The notes: generated by a model not told the origin, from the letters alone. Numbered from the stretch's first letter, positions 1 to 10,305 are shown. The stretch is 64,000 nt of DNA from Flectonema sp. DT1601 (GCA_964019425.1 OZ025819.1:968566-1032565); one strand, 5' to 3'. A program made the numbers and translations.

Positions 1-2
1 CT

Positions 3-2396
3 AAGGATGATTCAGCAGAGTTCTTTGATGGTGGAATGAGAACAGAGATCGCACCTTATCAGGTAGACTACTCTTACGCACAACACCATTTTGATGATTC
101 TTCGTGGGATACTATTTCAGTACCGCACGATTTCTTAATTAATGGAACGTTCACTGACTCAGCTGACATCCGTCATGGATTCCTTCCTCGTAAAGTAGGT
201 TGGTATCGTAAATCCTTTACAATTCCAGCAACATCAAAGCGATCACTATTGTACTTCGAAGGTGCCAATCACTTTAAAGAAGTGTATCTAAATGGAGAGC
301 TTCACACTACTCACAAGTGTGGTTACACTCCATTCACAGTTGACTTAAGAAACCTGACTGGCACCCACGAAATAGCAATCAGAGCTGATGCTACATATGG
401 TTCAGGTCATTGGTATGAAGGTGGTGGTTTGTATAGAGGAGTGGAATTACATTTAATCGTAAATTCTACTTTGAGATTGAATGAAATGGGAGGAACTTTT
501 GTTGACCCATTCGCATATAATGATAACAGGGCTAAAGTATCAGCTGAAATAGTAGTTGATGACCTCCCTTATGATGTTGCAGCAACAGTAACCTTCACAT
601 TGACTGATCCTGACGACAATAGTACGATAATTGGACAGGCTGTATCAAGAACTACTATTCCATCACACTCAAAGAGAGATTCAATTATTAAAGTGAACCG
701 TGATGTAAAATGGCCGTTTGAGATGTGGTCAATGTCGAATCCAAAGCTGTATGATGTCACATTTAGTCTTTCGATAAATAATGAAGTTGTTGATTCACTC
801 ACTTCCAGAACAGGTTTCAGAGCCATCAGTTGGAACACAAAAGGAATAGAAGTCAACGGAATAAATCAAAAACTTAAAGGGTTCAGTCACCACAATAGCT
901 TTGGTGGTTCTGGTGTGATGCAATCAGCCAGACTTGATTTGTTTAGACTCCGAACAAGTCAGGCTCTTGGAGCTAATTTCTTCAGAATGAGTCACAACCC
1001 GTACGATAAGAACATGTACGCATTATTATCAGCCATGGGAATCCTTTGTTGGGATGAAAATCGTGATTTTGGTATCAAATACGTTGATGACTTCACAACT
1101 ATGATTCGCGCTCACAGATCATTCCCAGCAGTATCTGTTTGGTCGTTCTGTAATGAGTATGAGTGTGTGAAGTATCACACTGGTAATCAAACAGGAGATG
1201 CATTTCAGCTGACTGCTAAGACTCAAGATCCTTTTAGAAATACGACAGCAAACATGATACTTCAAGATATGCCGTACTCTCCAGCAATGGCAGATGTTAC
1301 AGGTTTCAGTCACAGTGCAAATTCAACATTTCTGAAGTGGCACACTGAACATCCAGAAAAGCCACTTATTCTCTCTGAATGCTGTAGTTGTATGACGACC
1401 AGAACATCTGACAGAGAAGCTGGTGAAACTTGTATGCCTGATCAGAACTCACCAATGAACCTTCCGTATGTAGCCGGAAGTATTGGAGTGTGGACTCTTA
1501 TGGATTACTTTGGTGAGAGTCATAAGTGGCCTCAGGTATCTTCTCAATTCGGACAGTTTGATGTTTCAGGTTTCCCAAAACCACACGCCTGGTATTACAG
1601 AAGACATTGGACAGACTCTTCCGTATCTTCGAAGGTCTCAAAACTAATTACGATGTTAGTTCAGAACTCCACCTCAATTAGTGGAGTTGTTGGATCTCCT
1701 TCAGCTGAGTTATTTATTGACGGGAAATCTGAGGGTGTTGTTGACGCTGGTTCAACTGGTGTAGTTCAGTGGAAGGTACCAACAGGAACTCTCTCTGTTA
1801 AGAACGCAACTCTCGTTAATATTTATGACGTCAATCCAATAAAACGAGGAGATACTTTACTCCAGCCAGAGTCTGCGGCTTCGATAAAGTTTTCTGTTGA
1901 TGTTCCATCTGCATCAACAGGAACAGGTTCTAAGTTGTATCTTGACGGTACTGATGTTGCATTGTTACACATCACGTTACTCGACTCTAAGGGTACGGCT
2001 GTTTCTCAAGATGCTGGTCAAGTGAATGTTACTTTTGAAGTTGTTTCTGGTCCTGCTAAGATATTAGGAGTTGGTAACGGAGATGTTTTAAATCATCAAA
2101 AGGTTTTAGGAAATACGATGGCATCATATGCTGGATTAGTTAGAGTAGTTGTTCAGATTACAACAGATTGTGTTTCACCATTTCGTCACTTAGTCAGTTC
2201 AGTTGATTCGATTACTGGGCCAATCACCTACGCAGATGTTTGTCCAACGGAACCTGTTGTTGTTAGAGCCACTACTCCTTCTCTTCCATCAACTACTGTT
2301 GAAATTGAAACGTCTGGACTTCCGCAATACTCTCCACTTGCAGCAGCTGCTCAGCGTCACGTCAATTACACATACATAGATGATGTGCAGTCGTAG
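3..2396 (+). CDS. Glycoside hydrolase family 2 (beta-galactosidase-like), 5' partial
   Basis: The frame is open to the window edge, so the N-terminus lies outside; the first in-window ATG is at 36 and residues are numbered from it. The protein has the GH2 order: jelly-roll sugar-binding domain (about 1-155), immunoglobulin-like domain (about 155-265), TIM barrel (about 270-540) and C-terminal beta domains. The barrel carries the family signatures: a GFSHH stretch near 282, SHNPYD near 319, the acid/base in FCNEYE (Glu374) and the nucleophile in LILSE (Glu448). The C-terminal part contains a GVGNGD stretch typical of the extra C-terminal domain of this subfamily. It should hydrolyse beta-galactosides or related beta-linked sugars. 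Location cannot be judged without the N-terminus. It ends with TAG. The exact substrate (galactose, glucuronate, mannose) cannot be assigned. Confidence 0.9.
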   Translation, partial: KDDSAEFFDGGMRTEIAPYQVDYSYAQHHFDDSSWDTISVPHDFLINGTFTDSADIRHGFLPRKVGWYRKSFTIPATSKRSLLYFEGANHFKEVYLNGELHTTHKCGYTPFTVDLRNLTGTHEIAIRADATYGSGHWYEGGGLYRGVELHLIVNSTLRLNEMGGTFVDPFAYNDNRAKVSAEIVVDDLPYDVAATVTFTLTDPDDNSTIIGQAVSRTTIPSHSKRDSIIKVNRDVKWPFEMWSMSNPKLYDVTFSLSINNEVVDSLTSRTGFRAISWNTKGIEVNGINQKLKGFSHHNSFGGSGVMQSARLDLFRLRTSQALGANFFRMSHNPYDKNMYALLSAMGILCWDENRDFGIKYVDDFTTMIRAHRSFPAVSVWSFCNEYECVKYHTGNQTGDAFQLTAKTQDPFRNTTANMILQDMPYSPAMADVTGFSHSANSTFLKWHTEHPEKPLILSECCSCMTTRTSDREAGETCMPDQNSPMNLPYVAGSIGVWTLMDYFGESHKWPQVSSQFGQFDVSGFPKPHAWYYRRHWTDSSVSSKVSKLITMLVQNSTSISGVVGSPSAELFIDGKSEGVVDAGSTGVVQWKVPTGTLSVKNATLVNIYDVNPIKRGDTLLQPESAASIKFSVDVPSASTGTGSKLYLDGTDVALLHITLLDSKGTAVSQDAGQVNVTFEVVSGPAKILGVGNGDVLNHQKVLGNTMASYAGLVRVVVQITTDCVSPFRHLVSSVDSITGPITYADVCPTEPVVVRATTPSLPSTTVEIETSGLPQYSPLAAAAQRHVNYTYIDDVQS

Positions 2397-3391
2397 AATT
2401 AATTTTATTTTTGTAGTTAGTGGTAGCTCGCACCTTCGAAGTATTTTCGTTGCGGGTTGATTTTTTTTTTTTTTTTTTTTTGTTTGTTTTATTTCTCTCT
2501 CCTGTTGCGTGCTTTAAAAAAAAAAAAAAAAAAATGAAAAAATATAATAAATAACCACATGTGACTCTAAATAACAGGGATTGGATAATAATATCAGTCA
2601 CCTTTGTTGTTTTTTCATGTTCGTTTTTTCTAATCCCTTTTGAAATCAATTTCACTTCTTTCATCCGAAAAAAAAAAAAAAAAAAGAAAAAAATCTTTTA
2701 TTGACAAAAATGTAGGAAACATCACTCATTCTATGTTTTTGTTTATTTATTTTTTTTTTTTTTTTGAGATAAAAAAAATTGTGTCCCTGACATTGAAGTA
2801 TTCTTAAGTTAAAAAAGTAAACACGAACAAATTAAAAGTTAGGCCTACCTGTGGCCTACCAGATCAATATTGTGAAGTTACTCAAACGCGACAAGTATTT
2901 TGATTTGGTAACGTCATTGGTATCTATGATTCCATTCAATTATTCTAAATTCGTGAAAAAAGAAAAAATCGATTTCTTCTAACGTTTTTCTTCTTTGATA
3001 CCGTATTCTTCAGCTGGGATGCTCTTTAATTTCCCCCAACCCTTTCCCCATTGTTGTTCCTTTTGAGCTTGAAAATACGGTATCAATTTTACCCCCCTCT
3101 TTGTGTGTTGCCAGTTAACGTTTTATACCTACGTAGCCACGTCCGATGAAGGTAAATTATTTATTGAAATTTGTTTTGAATTATTTTATGGTAAATAACT
3201 TCATTTAATAGGTTGAAGACATAATGTATAAATTGCTTGGCGAGCTCCGATGGGTTTTCACTTTGGAATGATAGCAATTTCAACATAAAGTGAAGTCCCT
3301 TAGAAATTACTGATGTAGGCCTAAAGGGGACGAACGTCACGTTACTGACGCATGCCAAACATCAACTGCTGTAAATGTTATATTCCAACAG
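2397..3391. other. Intergenic, A/T-run-rich, no gene seen
   Basis: About 1 kb between the hydrolase stop and the next gene. It holds a T run near 2461-2481 followed by an A run near 2515-2533, which could pair as a hairpin in the 3' untranslated region, and further A and T runs near 2668 and 2750. The ORFs here are short, low-complexity and unsupported. Confidence 0.6.
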
Positions 3392-3407
3392 CGAGACAAA
3401 CATAAAA

Positions 3408-4439
3408 ATGTCAACATGGAGTATGAGGAAAGTTTTAGTCTTTTCAGGGCTGCTGTTATTATCGATTGTCGGAGTAGTATTCGCAGTGAAGAAACTGACA
3501 GACACAACAGGTGACAATGAGAGGGCAGAGAAGGTTAATATTTATAACAACGCAGTAAGAGGTTGGAAAGAAGCGATAGAACCCTACGAAGGTATTGATC
3601 ACGTTGTACTGACTGGTCTTCCTGATGACTTTGGTAACAACACTCTAACACTTAGAACTGATGGGGATAACATTGCTGATCAGAATAAAGATTTATTGAC
3701 TTATGAAAGATTTTATTTTGAATTTGAAGGAAACCTTCCGTTTCACACAGCTAGTGGTGACTTCAGTCCTTGGGTGACTATGAGTACTGGAGCTGTTCTG
3801 AATATGAATGGAACTACGAGTGGTGTTTCAAATATTCATATCACAGAAGAGAAGACTTTCCCAGACTCAAACTGGAAGGATTGTGTCAACTACAACGATG
3901 GTTCGCTATTTCCTTCAGAAGGAGTTTGCAAAGTCTTTTTGAGATCAACTCATTTTTGTTTTATGGTCGGCAGAGATCCAACAAATCCAATGAAAATGGA
4001 CGACGACGGTTGCTTTGGACCATCTCGTGGATTTGTCGAAAAAATGGCAACTCTCTCAGTCGGTCACGAGTCATCAACACCATCATCAATTCAACTTGTT
4101 AATTGTAAAGTAAAAGTAAGGATTGTTGGTGATCCGTTCATTGCTGCTCTCGTAGCAACACACGACACCTTAGACTTTGGAACTACTGCCCAAGAGCGTA
4201 GAGCTCTGGGATATATTATATTAGTCGCTAGTGTTGGTACCATTGTTTTGGTTTTTATTACGTTCTTGTGTGGTCTTAGTAATAAAGGCTGGTGTGTTAA
4301 GCATCCCAAATTTCCAGATTTTCATCACGAGAAGGTACCTCCTCCTCCTTCTGAGAAATCACAACCACCAGCAGCATTGGAACCTGTTGGAAGACCTTTC
4401 TCAACGATACCAGACACGGAAGTAACATCAAATCCATAA
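3408..4439 (+). CDS. Unknown two-helix membrane protein with ectodomain and proline-rich tail
   Basis: 343 residues when started at the ATG at 3408. An upstream in-frame ATG at 3375 exists, but an acceptor-like CAACAG ends at 3391 between the two, so the later start is preferred. A hydrophobic helix at about residues 9-27 is followed by a large domain beginning with a YNNAVRGW motif, containing several Cys and N-glycosylation-type NxT/S sites. A second helix (about 268-291, GYIILVASVGTIVLVFITFL) and a Pro-rich tail (VPPPPSEK) follow. The arrangement suggests a surface or endomembrane protein with both ends cytosolic. I do not recognise a family. Two more membrane proteins follow on the same strand. 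Function is unknown. Confidence 0.75.
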   Translation: MSTWSMRKVLVFSGLLLLSIVGVVFAVKKLTDTTGDNERAEKVNIYNNAVRGWKEAIEPYEGIDHVVLTGLPDDFGNNTLTLRTDGDNIADQNKDLLTYERFYFEFEGNLPFHTASGDFSPWVTMSTGAVLNMNGTTSGVSNIHITEEKTFPDSNWKDCVNYNDGSLFPSEGVCKVFLRSTHFCFMVGRDPTNPMKMDDDGCFGPSRGFVEKMATLSVGHESSTPSSIQLVNCKVKVRIVGDPFIAALVATHDTLDFGTTAQERRALGYIILVASVGTIVLVFITFLCGLSNKGWCVKHPKFPDFHHEKVPPPPSEKSQPPAALEPVGRPFSTIPDTEVTSNP

Positions 4440-5211
4440 TTAATTGGGTGAGTCCTGGTCAAGTCTCACTCTGTAATGGTAGGAAAGCCTCACATCATGA
4501 TACCACCGTATAATCATCGAGTAGGTGGACTTATTTCCCTTTTTTAAAAAATCCTGTTTACCTGATTTTAAGTTCTCTCGGATCGGCAGCGATTTGTGTG
4601 ACATATTTGAACAAGGAACGTAAAGTGTTTCCGTGAGATGTTTCCTTTTTTTTTTTGTTCTTTCGCGTCAGCCAACATGTGCGTTCGACCGAAATACTAG
4701 TCGGAAGAAATACTTGTTGCGCTGTACGAGAGCAACGTTTTCTTTATATTTTTTCCCGTTTAGTCTCTTCAATAATTGTTACTTTTATTAGATACGTTTT
4801 GTTACTTCTCTTCGTGTGTGGTGTCGGTCTTCTGTTAGTCACGCGACTGATTCTTCGTACGCACATTTTCCTGGTCTACTTATTGTGTGAAAGTTAGATA
4901 GTTTTGTGATCCTGTTCTCGGGGATGTGTTATTTCTTTGGTAAACAAGAGAACTAAGAAAGAAAAGGAAAGAAAAAAAGAAATAAAACAAAGAGAAGTCT
5001 TGTGTCATAGTATGATATACCATCCCAGTCATTTTGGATATCTTCTTCCTCTGTTCCCTTAGAGAAGTTGCTTACTAACCACCTGCAATCATTGGGATGG
5101 TATGCTGCAGTGTTCGTACTCATGTTAGACTGCCTACCAATTAGTTCTTTTAATTGTTTTTTTGGAATAGTCAGAAAAAAGTGTTATTAGTTTTTTGATA
5201 ACTAAAAACAG
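4440..5211. other. Intergenic, no supported gene
   Basis: 3' untranslated and intergenic sequence. An 80-codon ORF at 4655-4897 has one hydrophobic stretch but no recognisable domain, and its T-rich composition matches the surrounding spacer. The right end has an acceptor-like tract, aactaaaaacag, ending at 5211, eleven bases before the next ATG. Confidence 0.55.
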
Positions 5212-5221
5212 ATACAAAAAA

Positions 5222-5986
5222 ATGCCGACCATTTGGGTTGGAAAACGTCCCCAGCCAAGACGTCCTTGGACATGGTGGTGGGAATTACTTCATCACAGAG
5301 CATCAGTTGGATCTCTTTGTTGTTGTGGAGGGTTGGGATTGATAATTATGGCTGTCGTGGTGTTGGGTTTAAAACGTGAAAATGACTTCAAAGGTGCTGA
5401 CTGTCTAGTTTTAGAGGAATCAGCAGACGATGGGAATTGCACTGTTGAAGTATTCGTTGAAAGTTGTTCTCAAAGACGAGATATAACCCACTCAGCAACT
5501 GGTACTATTCTCCCTTGCTTGGGGACTCTCAACTTCGAAATCGATGCGAATATCAGCTGCTTCGCACCAAAAAGCTGCTTACCATCTGATCCTGTTTTCA
5601 TTACGTCATCAGATCCAAATTATGAAGAAACGAATTGTAAGATTCTATCGCAGCCTTCAGGAGATGGTAATTGTAGTTTAAAAGTTCACAGCTACCACTG
5701 CAATGAGACCATTTCAATAAATGAAGAGATGGCTGGAATACCACTCTCATGTAGTACATTAAACGTGTCGATTGATAATAACATGACCTGCTATTCAGAT
5801 ATTCATTGTATTAGTACTGTTGGATTCTCTAGTGATCCACACCCAGGTGATTGGGATGATCCCACACAAGCTGATATCGTTCTCTTACTGTGTAGTCTTG
5901 GTATGATGCCTTGTCTTGCGATGGCTATCAAATTTTGTAAACAAAACTTACTCAGAGTTACGAAGTTTAGGGAACTTCCATACTAA
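5222..5986 (+). CDS. Unknown membrane protein with duplicated Cys-rich module
   Basis: 254 residues from the ATG at 5222; the acceptor-like AG at 5210-5211 excludes the in-frame codons further upstream. A Trp/Arg-rich N-terminus is followed by a Cys-rich membrane helix (about residues 32-50, LCCCGGLGLIIMAVVVLGL). The outer part consists of two tandem copies of one module of about 60 residues. Each has a Cys, then DGNC, then V-x4-C, an I, a G-x-P/L-x-C with TLN, an ID-N and two final Cys. A second hydrophobic segment (DIVLLLCSLGMMPCLAMAI) lies near the C-terminus. The regular Cys spacing implies disulfide bonds, hence an extracellular or lumenal domain. No known family is recognised. Confidence 0.7.
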   Translation: MPTIWVGKRPQPRRPWTWWWELLHHRASVGSLCCCGGLGLIIMAVVVLGLKRENDFKGADCLVLEESADDGNCTVEVFVESCSQRRDITHSATGTILPCLGTLNFEIDANISCFAPKSCLPSDPVFITSSDPNYEETNCKILSQPSGDGNCSLKVHSYHCNETISINEEMAGIPLSCSTLNVSIDNNMTCYSDIHCISTVGFSSDPHPGDWDDPTQADIVLLLCSLGMMPCLAMAIKFCKQNLLRVTKFRELPY

Positions 5987-6363
5987 GTCTCTGATGGTTG
6001 GTTTTGTGTTCTTTTATCTCAATCAGGTCTCCTTTAAGGAGTATTAGCAAAGCAAGTGTTTGTCTTTTCCAAGACAGCATTCTTAGTGTTCTTTATAACA
6101 GCTGATTAGACTGCTGGAACACATCCCCTTGTAATAATAGGGTAGTTTATATCGAGTAACCTTAGTTTTCGTGTGCAAACATAGTAACGTAGTCTTGCAC
6201 TGTCTAGGAAGGTTTCTGTTGTGGTTTGTTTTGTTATTTTGTTCTGTTTGTTGGTAGTCGATGAGATCGTTTATTACAATCAGCTGCTTAACAGAAGCTA
6301 AACCAACATGCGTGTGACCCACTTCGAATCCTGTGGCAGTAAATGAATACAATTATCAAACAG
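5987..6363. other. Intergenic, no supported gene
   Basis: Short spacer. Candidate splice acceptors are near 6292 (taacag) and at 6361-6363 (caaacag), the latter 14 bases before the next ATG. No other structure is seen. Confidence 0.5.
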
Positions 6364-6377
6364 TTGACTACTTCAAT

Positions 6378-7229
6378 ATGGATCAACCGAGTGATGATAT
6401 CGAAATGAGTGTCAACAAGGAAACGAGTTTTGGTTTAGTTGAATCGCATCCTCAGAAGAGTGGAATAGGGAGGACGGGTAAGATTAAAATATCAATAGCG
6501 GCAGTCACAGTTATTGTCCTTTCTGTCATAGTGTTGGTGGTGGTGGTAGTCATCCCGAGTACTAACTCAGGTTCAGATGATAAAGAAACGACGTCTTCAC
6601 CGACTGTCGTCATAACTAATGTGACAACTGTTCCTGTTGTACCACCACCGCCACTAAATAATAATACTGCGGCACCAGCTGTTACATTACAACCTGTTCA
6701 AGAAACTGATGTTCCAGTCATTCAGTCACTCCGCGTCTTTACACCAACTTGCGGTCCTTTCTTCGTTGCAGCAGCTTCTTCTGGTGTGATGAATATCAGT
6801 TACGAGTTGGGAACTTCTTCACCCAACAATTCCTCAGCGATTAGAATAACAGCGAGTAGTACTTCGCAAGGATATGCTGCTGTTGGATTTCGAAGTATTG
6901 AAAACTCCTCAACTGGTCACATGTTTGGAATCGACGTCGTCGCTTTTGATCGACGAGGAGGTGTTCAGAATATGAACATCACAACTCAGACGGGACCACC
7001 TGCTGCTGCTCCAAAGCCTTCGATGATCGTTCAAGACCGACTTGTGATTGGAGATCTCATTTTCGTTCGTTTCTTCCGAGATCTTGAATCAAACGATTCC
7101 TACAATATGAACCTATCGAAGGGAATGGATCTAAACATCGCTTACTCTCTTGGTGTTGGTGAAGTTGGAGTAGATTGGCAGCACCACATCTTTGCTGGAT
7201 CGCATAACATTTCACTTCGGAACTGCTGA
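6378..7229 (+). CDS. Type II membrane protein with DOMON-like domain
   Basis: 283 residues from the ATG at 6378. The open frame extends upstream to a GTG, but an acceptor-like cag at 6361-6363 and the lack of an upstream ATG favour this start. The N-terminal about 35 residues are acidic and hydrophilic. A helix of Ile/Val follows (about 37-59, TVIVLSVIVLVVVVVIP), then a Thr/Pro/Val linker (about 60-115), then a beta-rich domain. That domain carries GYAAVGFRS, GHMFGIDVVAF and late hydrophobic strands, resembling the DOMON domain that binds haem or sugar. It probably lies outside the cytosol. The ligand is unknown. It is the third membrane protein in a row on this strand. Confidence 0.7.
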   Translation: MDQPSDDIEMSVNKETSFGLVESHPQKSGIGRTGKIKISIAAVTVIVLSVIVLVVVVVIPSTNSGSDDKETTSSPTVVITNVTTVPVVPPPPLNNNTAAPAVTLQPVQETDVPVIQSLRVFTPTCGPFFVAAASSGVMNISYELGTSSPNNSSAIRITASSTSQGYAAVGFRSIENSSTGHMFGIDVVAFDRRGGVQNMNITTQTGPPAAAPKPSMIVQDRLVIGDLIFVRFFRDLESNDSYNMNLSKGMDLNIAYSLGVGEVGVDWQHHIFAGSHNISLRNC

Positions 7230-7657
7230 ACACAAGGTAATGAACAGTGAGATAACTACTACAATTGAAATATGAAATGTGAAGTAGTTCATCTCATCAG
7301 AAATCACACTTTGCGATAGACGAGTTGGTTCTGAACCCGTTCGAAGAATCGTTTTAAATGTGGTCTCCAATTTGATAGCATCCGACCCTGTCGAGTAATG
7401 AGGAGGAGGTGATTAGTTGTTGGTTGTGTCTTATCCTGAAAAAATATAAAAAAACAGGAAAGTGTTTGTATCCTTTGACCCTTTAATACCACAAAGGTTA
7501 ACCTAATTTAAATTTGTTGCTGTTGTTGTAATCTTTGAGGCTGTTGGAGACCTTCTGACCTCCCATCTGCTTCAGAAACAATTCTAACCTGACTTTCTCT
7601 CTGATATTGATGTTGGTGAAATTCTAATTTTTATCAACTGACTTTCTTCTTCTTCAG
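7230..7657. other. Intergenic; strong splice acceptor at right end
   Basis: No coding sequence is supported. The right end holds ctttcttcttcttcag, with AG at 7656-7657, a strong polypyrimidine acceptor 25 bases before the PIG-B ATG; a second candidate AG is at 7667-7668. This is one of the clearest trans-splice or 5'UTR-intron acceptors in the window. Confidence 0.6.
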
Positions 7658-7682
7658 TAATACAACAGGAGATGTGAGTGCG

Positions 7683-9227
7683 ATGTGCTACCCGTTATCA
7701 ATGTGGAAGATGTTGTTGGTTGTTAGAGTACTTACTGCTTGTCTGATATCAACGTCGGGACCACCTGATGAGTATTGGCAAGGACCAGAAGTAGCATATC
7801 ACATGATTTATGGAAAAGGTGAATTAACTTGGGAATGGAATGCCGGGATTAGAGGATACTTACACCCCACAATGTACGCAGTGTTGTTTGAAGGGTTTCG
7901 GTTAGTGGGAATGGACAGCAGAGGTGCGATTCTCTACAGTCCGAAACTATTACACGGAGTCTTAACTTTTATTGGAGACATCTACACCGTGAAATTATCA
8001 GAGAAATGGTATCCTGACAACAGCACAGTTCATAAACTAACGTTAGTATTTTGTGTTATAAATTGGTTCATATCATACTGCACTACCAGAACTCTTAGCA
8101 ACAGTATTGAGGCTGTCGTTACGGTGGTGGCGCTGACGTATTTTGACGAGTCTTCGAGGAAACAAATTCACAAAGATGCCCTCTTTAGGTATTCAGTGTT
8201 CTTAATGTTTGCTGGTCTCTGTTGTGCGATAAGACCCACAGCAGCAGTATTGTGGTTACCTTGTGTTTGCATTGCTATTGTCAACAAGCCATTGTACATC
8301 ATTCCGACAACTGTTTGTGCTGTGTTTTGGTTAACAGAAACTACTTGCATTGACTTCTTGGTTTCTGGAGAGTGGGGTGTGTCTCAACTTCGATTTTTAG
8401 AATTTAATTTTATTGAGGGAAAATCAGCAGTTTTTGGAACTCATCCGTGGCACTGGTACTTCACTCAAGGGTTCCCTGCAATGATGGGCACAATGACCCC
8501 GTTTTTTATTATTGTTTTGATTGAAGAAAAGATTCGAAATTTTGGAACTTATTTAGTAATTTGGGGACTCTTCGTTTACTCTTTAATTGGACACAAAGAA
8601 TTTCGCTTTGTACTACCTCTTCTCAATCTTGCAATGCCCGGTATTGCAGCTGGGTATGAAAGCCTTTGTAGACGACTTGGCAAACAACTTTATAACAAAT
8701 GGTTTTATATTATTGTTTTGGTACCTAATTTAATTGCTGGAGTTTATTTCTGTTTTATTCATCAAAGAGGAGCATTGATTGCCGTCATCGATCTGTCTTA
8801 TGAGATGGAGACGTATGAAGAGAGAATTAATGCATTCGAAGTTAAAGATGTACTTCGTGTTGATTCTCTATTGCCTTGTTATCAGACTCCAGGACTGTCG
8901 TACGTTCACAGTACGAAGATAACGCATATCACGCAGTGGAATTGCACTCCAATATTTTCATTGTCTGGTTCTCTTCAACCAACAGAACATTCACTGTTCA
9001 GAGAACACCCCGTTGAGTTAACTGAGTGGACGTATGGAAGACTCTCGAGGCCTAATTCTACGACTCTCCTCAAAACATTTTCTCTAATCGTTCCTCAGCC
9101 TCGTCGGATGCCACAATTCTTTCTAATTTACTCGCATCACGAGAACCTGTTTAGTGAATTCTTTAAGAGGGGGGAGTATGTGTTTTTTTTGTTTTTTCTG
9201 GTCGTGTCTGTACTGAAATATAATTAA
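7683..9227 (+). CDS. PIGB: GPI mannosyltransferase 3 (PIG-B/GPI10 type, GT22)
   Basis: 514 residues from the ATG at 7683; the frame runs on to a GTG at 7674, unlikely as a eukaryotic start. The protein adds the third mannose (alpha-1,2) to the glycosylphosphatidylinositol core from dolichol-phosphate-mannose in the ER lumen. Family-22 signatures are visible: PPDEYWQGPEVAYHM near residue 28, with the acidic pair of the first lumenal loop; LTWEWNAGIRGYLHP near 50; TTRTLSNSIE near 138; HPWHWYFTQGFPA near 257; and HKEFRFVLPLLNL near 303. The rest is a series of hydrophobic membrane helices. These motifs fit PIG-B better than PIG-Z or the ALG GT22 enzymes. Its presence implies GPI-anchored surface proteins. 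Confidence 0.9.
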   Translation: MCYPLSMWKMLLVVRVLTACLISTSGPPDEYWQGPEVAYHMIYGKGELTWEWNAGIRGYLHPTMYAVLFEGFRLVGMDSRGAILYSPKLLHGVLTFIGDIYTVKLSEKWYPDNSTVHKLTLVFCVINWFISYCTTRTLSNSIEAVVTVVALTYFDESSRKQIHKDALFRYSVFLMFAGLCCAIRPTAAVLWLPCVCIAIVNKPLYIIPTTVCAVFWLTETTCIDFLVSGEWGVSQLRFLEFNFIEGKSAVFGTHPWHWYFTQGFPAMMGTMTPFFIIVLIEEKIRNFGTYLVIWGLFVYSLIGHKEFRFVLPLLNLAMPGIAAGYESLCRRLGKQLYNKWFYIIVLVPNLIAGVYFCFIHQRGALIAVIDLSYEMETYEERINAFEVKDVLRVDSLLPCYQTPGLSYVHSTKITHITQWNCTPIFSLSGSLQPTEHSLFREHPVELTEWTYGRLSRPNSTTLLKTFSLIVPQPRRMPQFFLIYSHHENLFSEFFKRGEYVFFLFFLVVSVLKYN

Positions 9228-9709
9228 GAGAACAAACAAACAAACAGCTACTACGAGTACAAGAGATATCTTCATACCTTCACACCATTCGAAGAAGGAA
9301 CATCCACACATGTGTTGGTTTACAAAAGGAATACCACACTCCTCGCTGAAAAGACAAAAATGGGAATCTCATTTATTCAGTAAAGTAGTTATCTAAGCTG
9401 AGGTAAGTAGCTGGACAGGAATGAGGAATCTCTTTTGGATTGTTTGGTCCAGATTTCAAAAGAAAACTTCCGCATAAAATAATAACTACATCATTCCATA
9501 TGATTAATTCCGATTCGCATTCGCAACGGTGGGTGACCCAACCTGCCGGAGGTGAATGCTATCCCGTTAATGAATATTCTTTATGTTGTTTGGAATAAAG
9601 AGATGAACACATAAAATATATTTTATTTCTCTCAAAACAGTATCAGATGTCAGACAATCTCAATATTTTATAAAACAACAACAACAACAATAACCTCATC
9701 ACTCACTCA
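9228..9709. other. Intergenic, no gene seen
   Basis: 3' untranslated and spacer sequence with a short CAACAACAA run near 9677-9690. The right end, cactcactcag with AG at 9709-9710, is an acceptor-like site ten bases before the PEX11 ATG. Confidence 0.5.
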
Positions 9710-9720
9710 GATATGACAAT

Positions 9721-10305
9721 ATGGACAAAGTAGAGACGACAGTCGTCCTGTTGAGTCAGACCGAAGGAAGAGATTTGATACTGAAAGCAATCCAGAACTC
9801 TGCATCACTTTTAAGTTTAAAAGGAAACCCAGAAGATGCTTTGATATACAAAAGTGTTGTACCTGCAACATTAGATGCGAGGAGGATGTTATGGTTAGGT
9901 AAAGGAGGAGTTATGATATATCGACTACATCAGACCTTAAAGTATCCCTCAAATTGGATTCGAACCTTCGTTCTCGGTCAACTTTCATTTTTCGCTGCCT
10001 ACTTCTTTCTGGACAACATCCGACTTCTTGCGAAGTTTAAATTAATTTCTATCAGAGAGCGCACCGTCAGTAAAATCCACAAAGTCCAATGCAAACTTCT
10101 CCAATTGGGTTATCTCTCTGTTCTACTTGCGGAACTAAATCGATACTCTCGTAGTGAAACTACTCGTCTTTCTGTGTTAAAAGCAATCGTCGATGTAATT
10201 CAGGGAGTGACAACGTCTTGGAAAGTCTCTACCTGCGGACTTACTAGCAGTGTTATTGGATTGATATTGACGAGTAAGAAATTGAGTAACGGATCGCATA
10301 AATAA
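9721..10305 (+). CDS. PEX11: Peroxisomal membrane biogenesis factor PEX11 family
   Basis: 194 residues, a usual length for PEX11 proteins, which elongate and divide peroxisomes (glycosomes in kinetoplastids) by remodelling the membrane. Visible features are an N-terminal region with a LLSQTEGRDLILKAIQ stretch (about 10-25) that resembles the conserved amphipathic start of the family (Leu-x-x-Thr-x-Gly-Arg-Asp), then GKGGVMIYRL near 60, FFLDNIRLLAKF near 95 and a C-terminal hydrophobic segment (TSSVIGLILTSK, about 175-186). The assignment rests on the N-terminal motif, the length and the helix pattern. It is good but not beyond doubt. ATG 9721 directly follows an acceptor-like AG at 9710. Confidence 0.75.
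   Translation: MDKVETTVVLLSQTEGRDLILKAIQNSASLLSLKGNPEDALIYKSVVPATLDARRMLWLGKGGVMIYRLHQTLKYPSNWIRTFVLGQLSFFAAYFFLDNIRLLAKFKLISIRERTVSKIHKVQCKLLQLGYLSVLLAELNRYSRSETTRLSVLKAIVDVIQGVTTSWKVSTCGLTSSVIGLILTSKKLSNGSHK

Noticed and set aside
4655-4897. Small membrane protein of 80 residues
   Set aside because: No family, no acceptor close upstream, T-rich composition like the spacer. Not supported.
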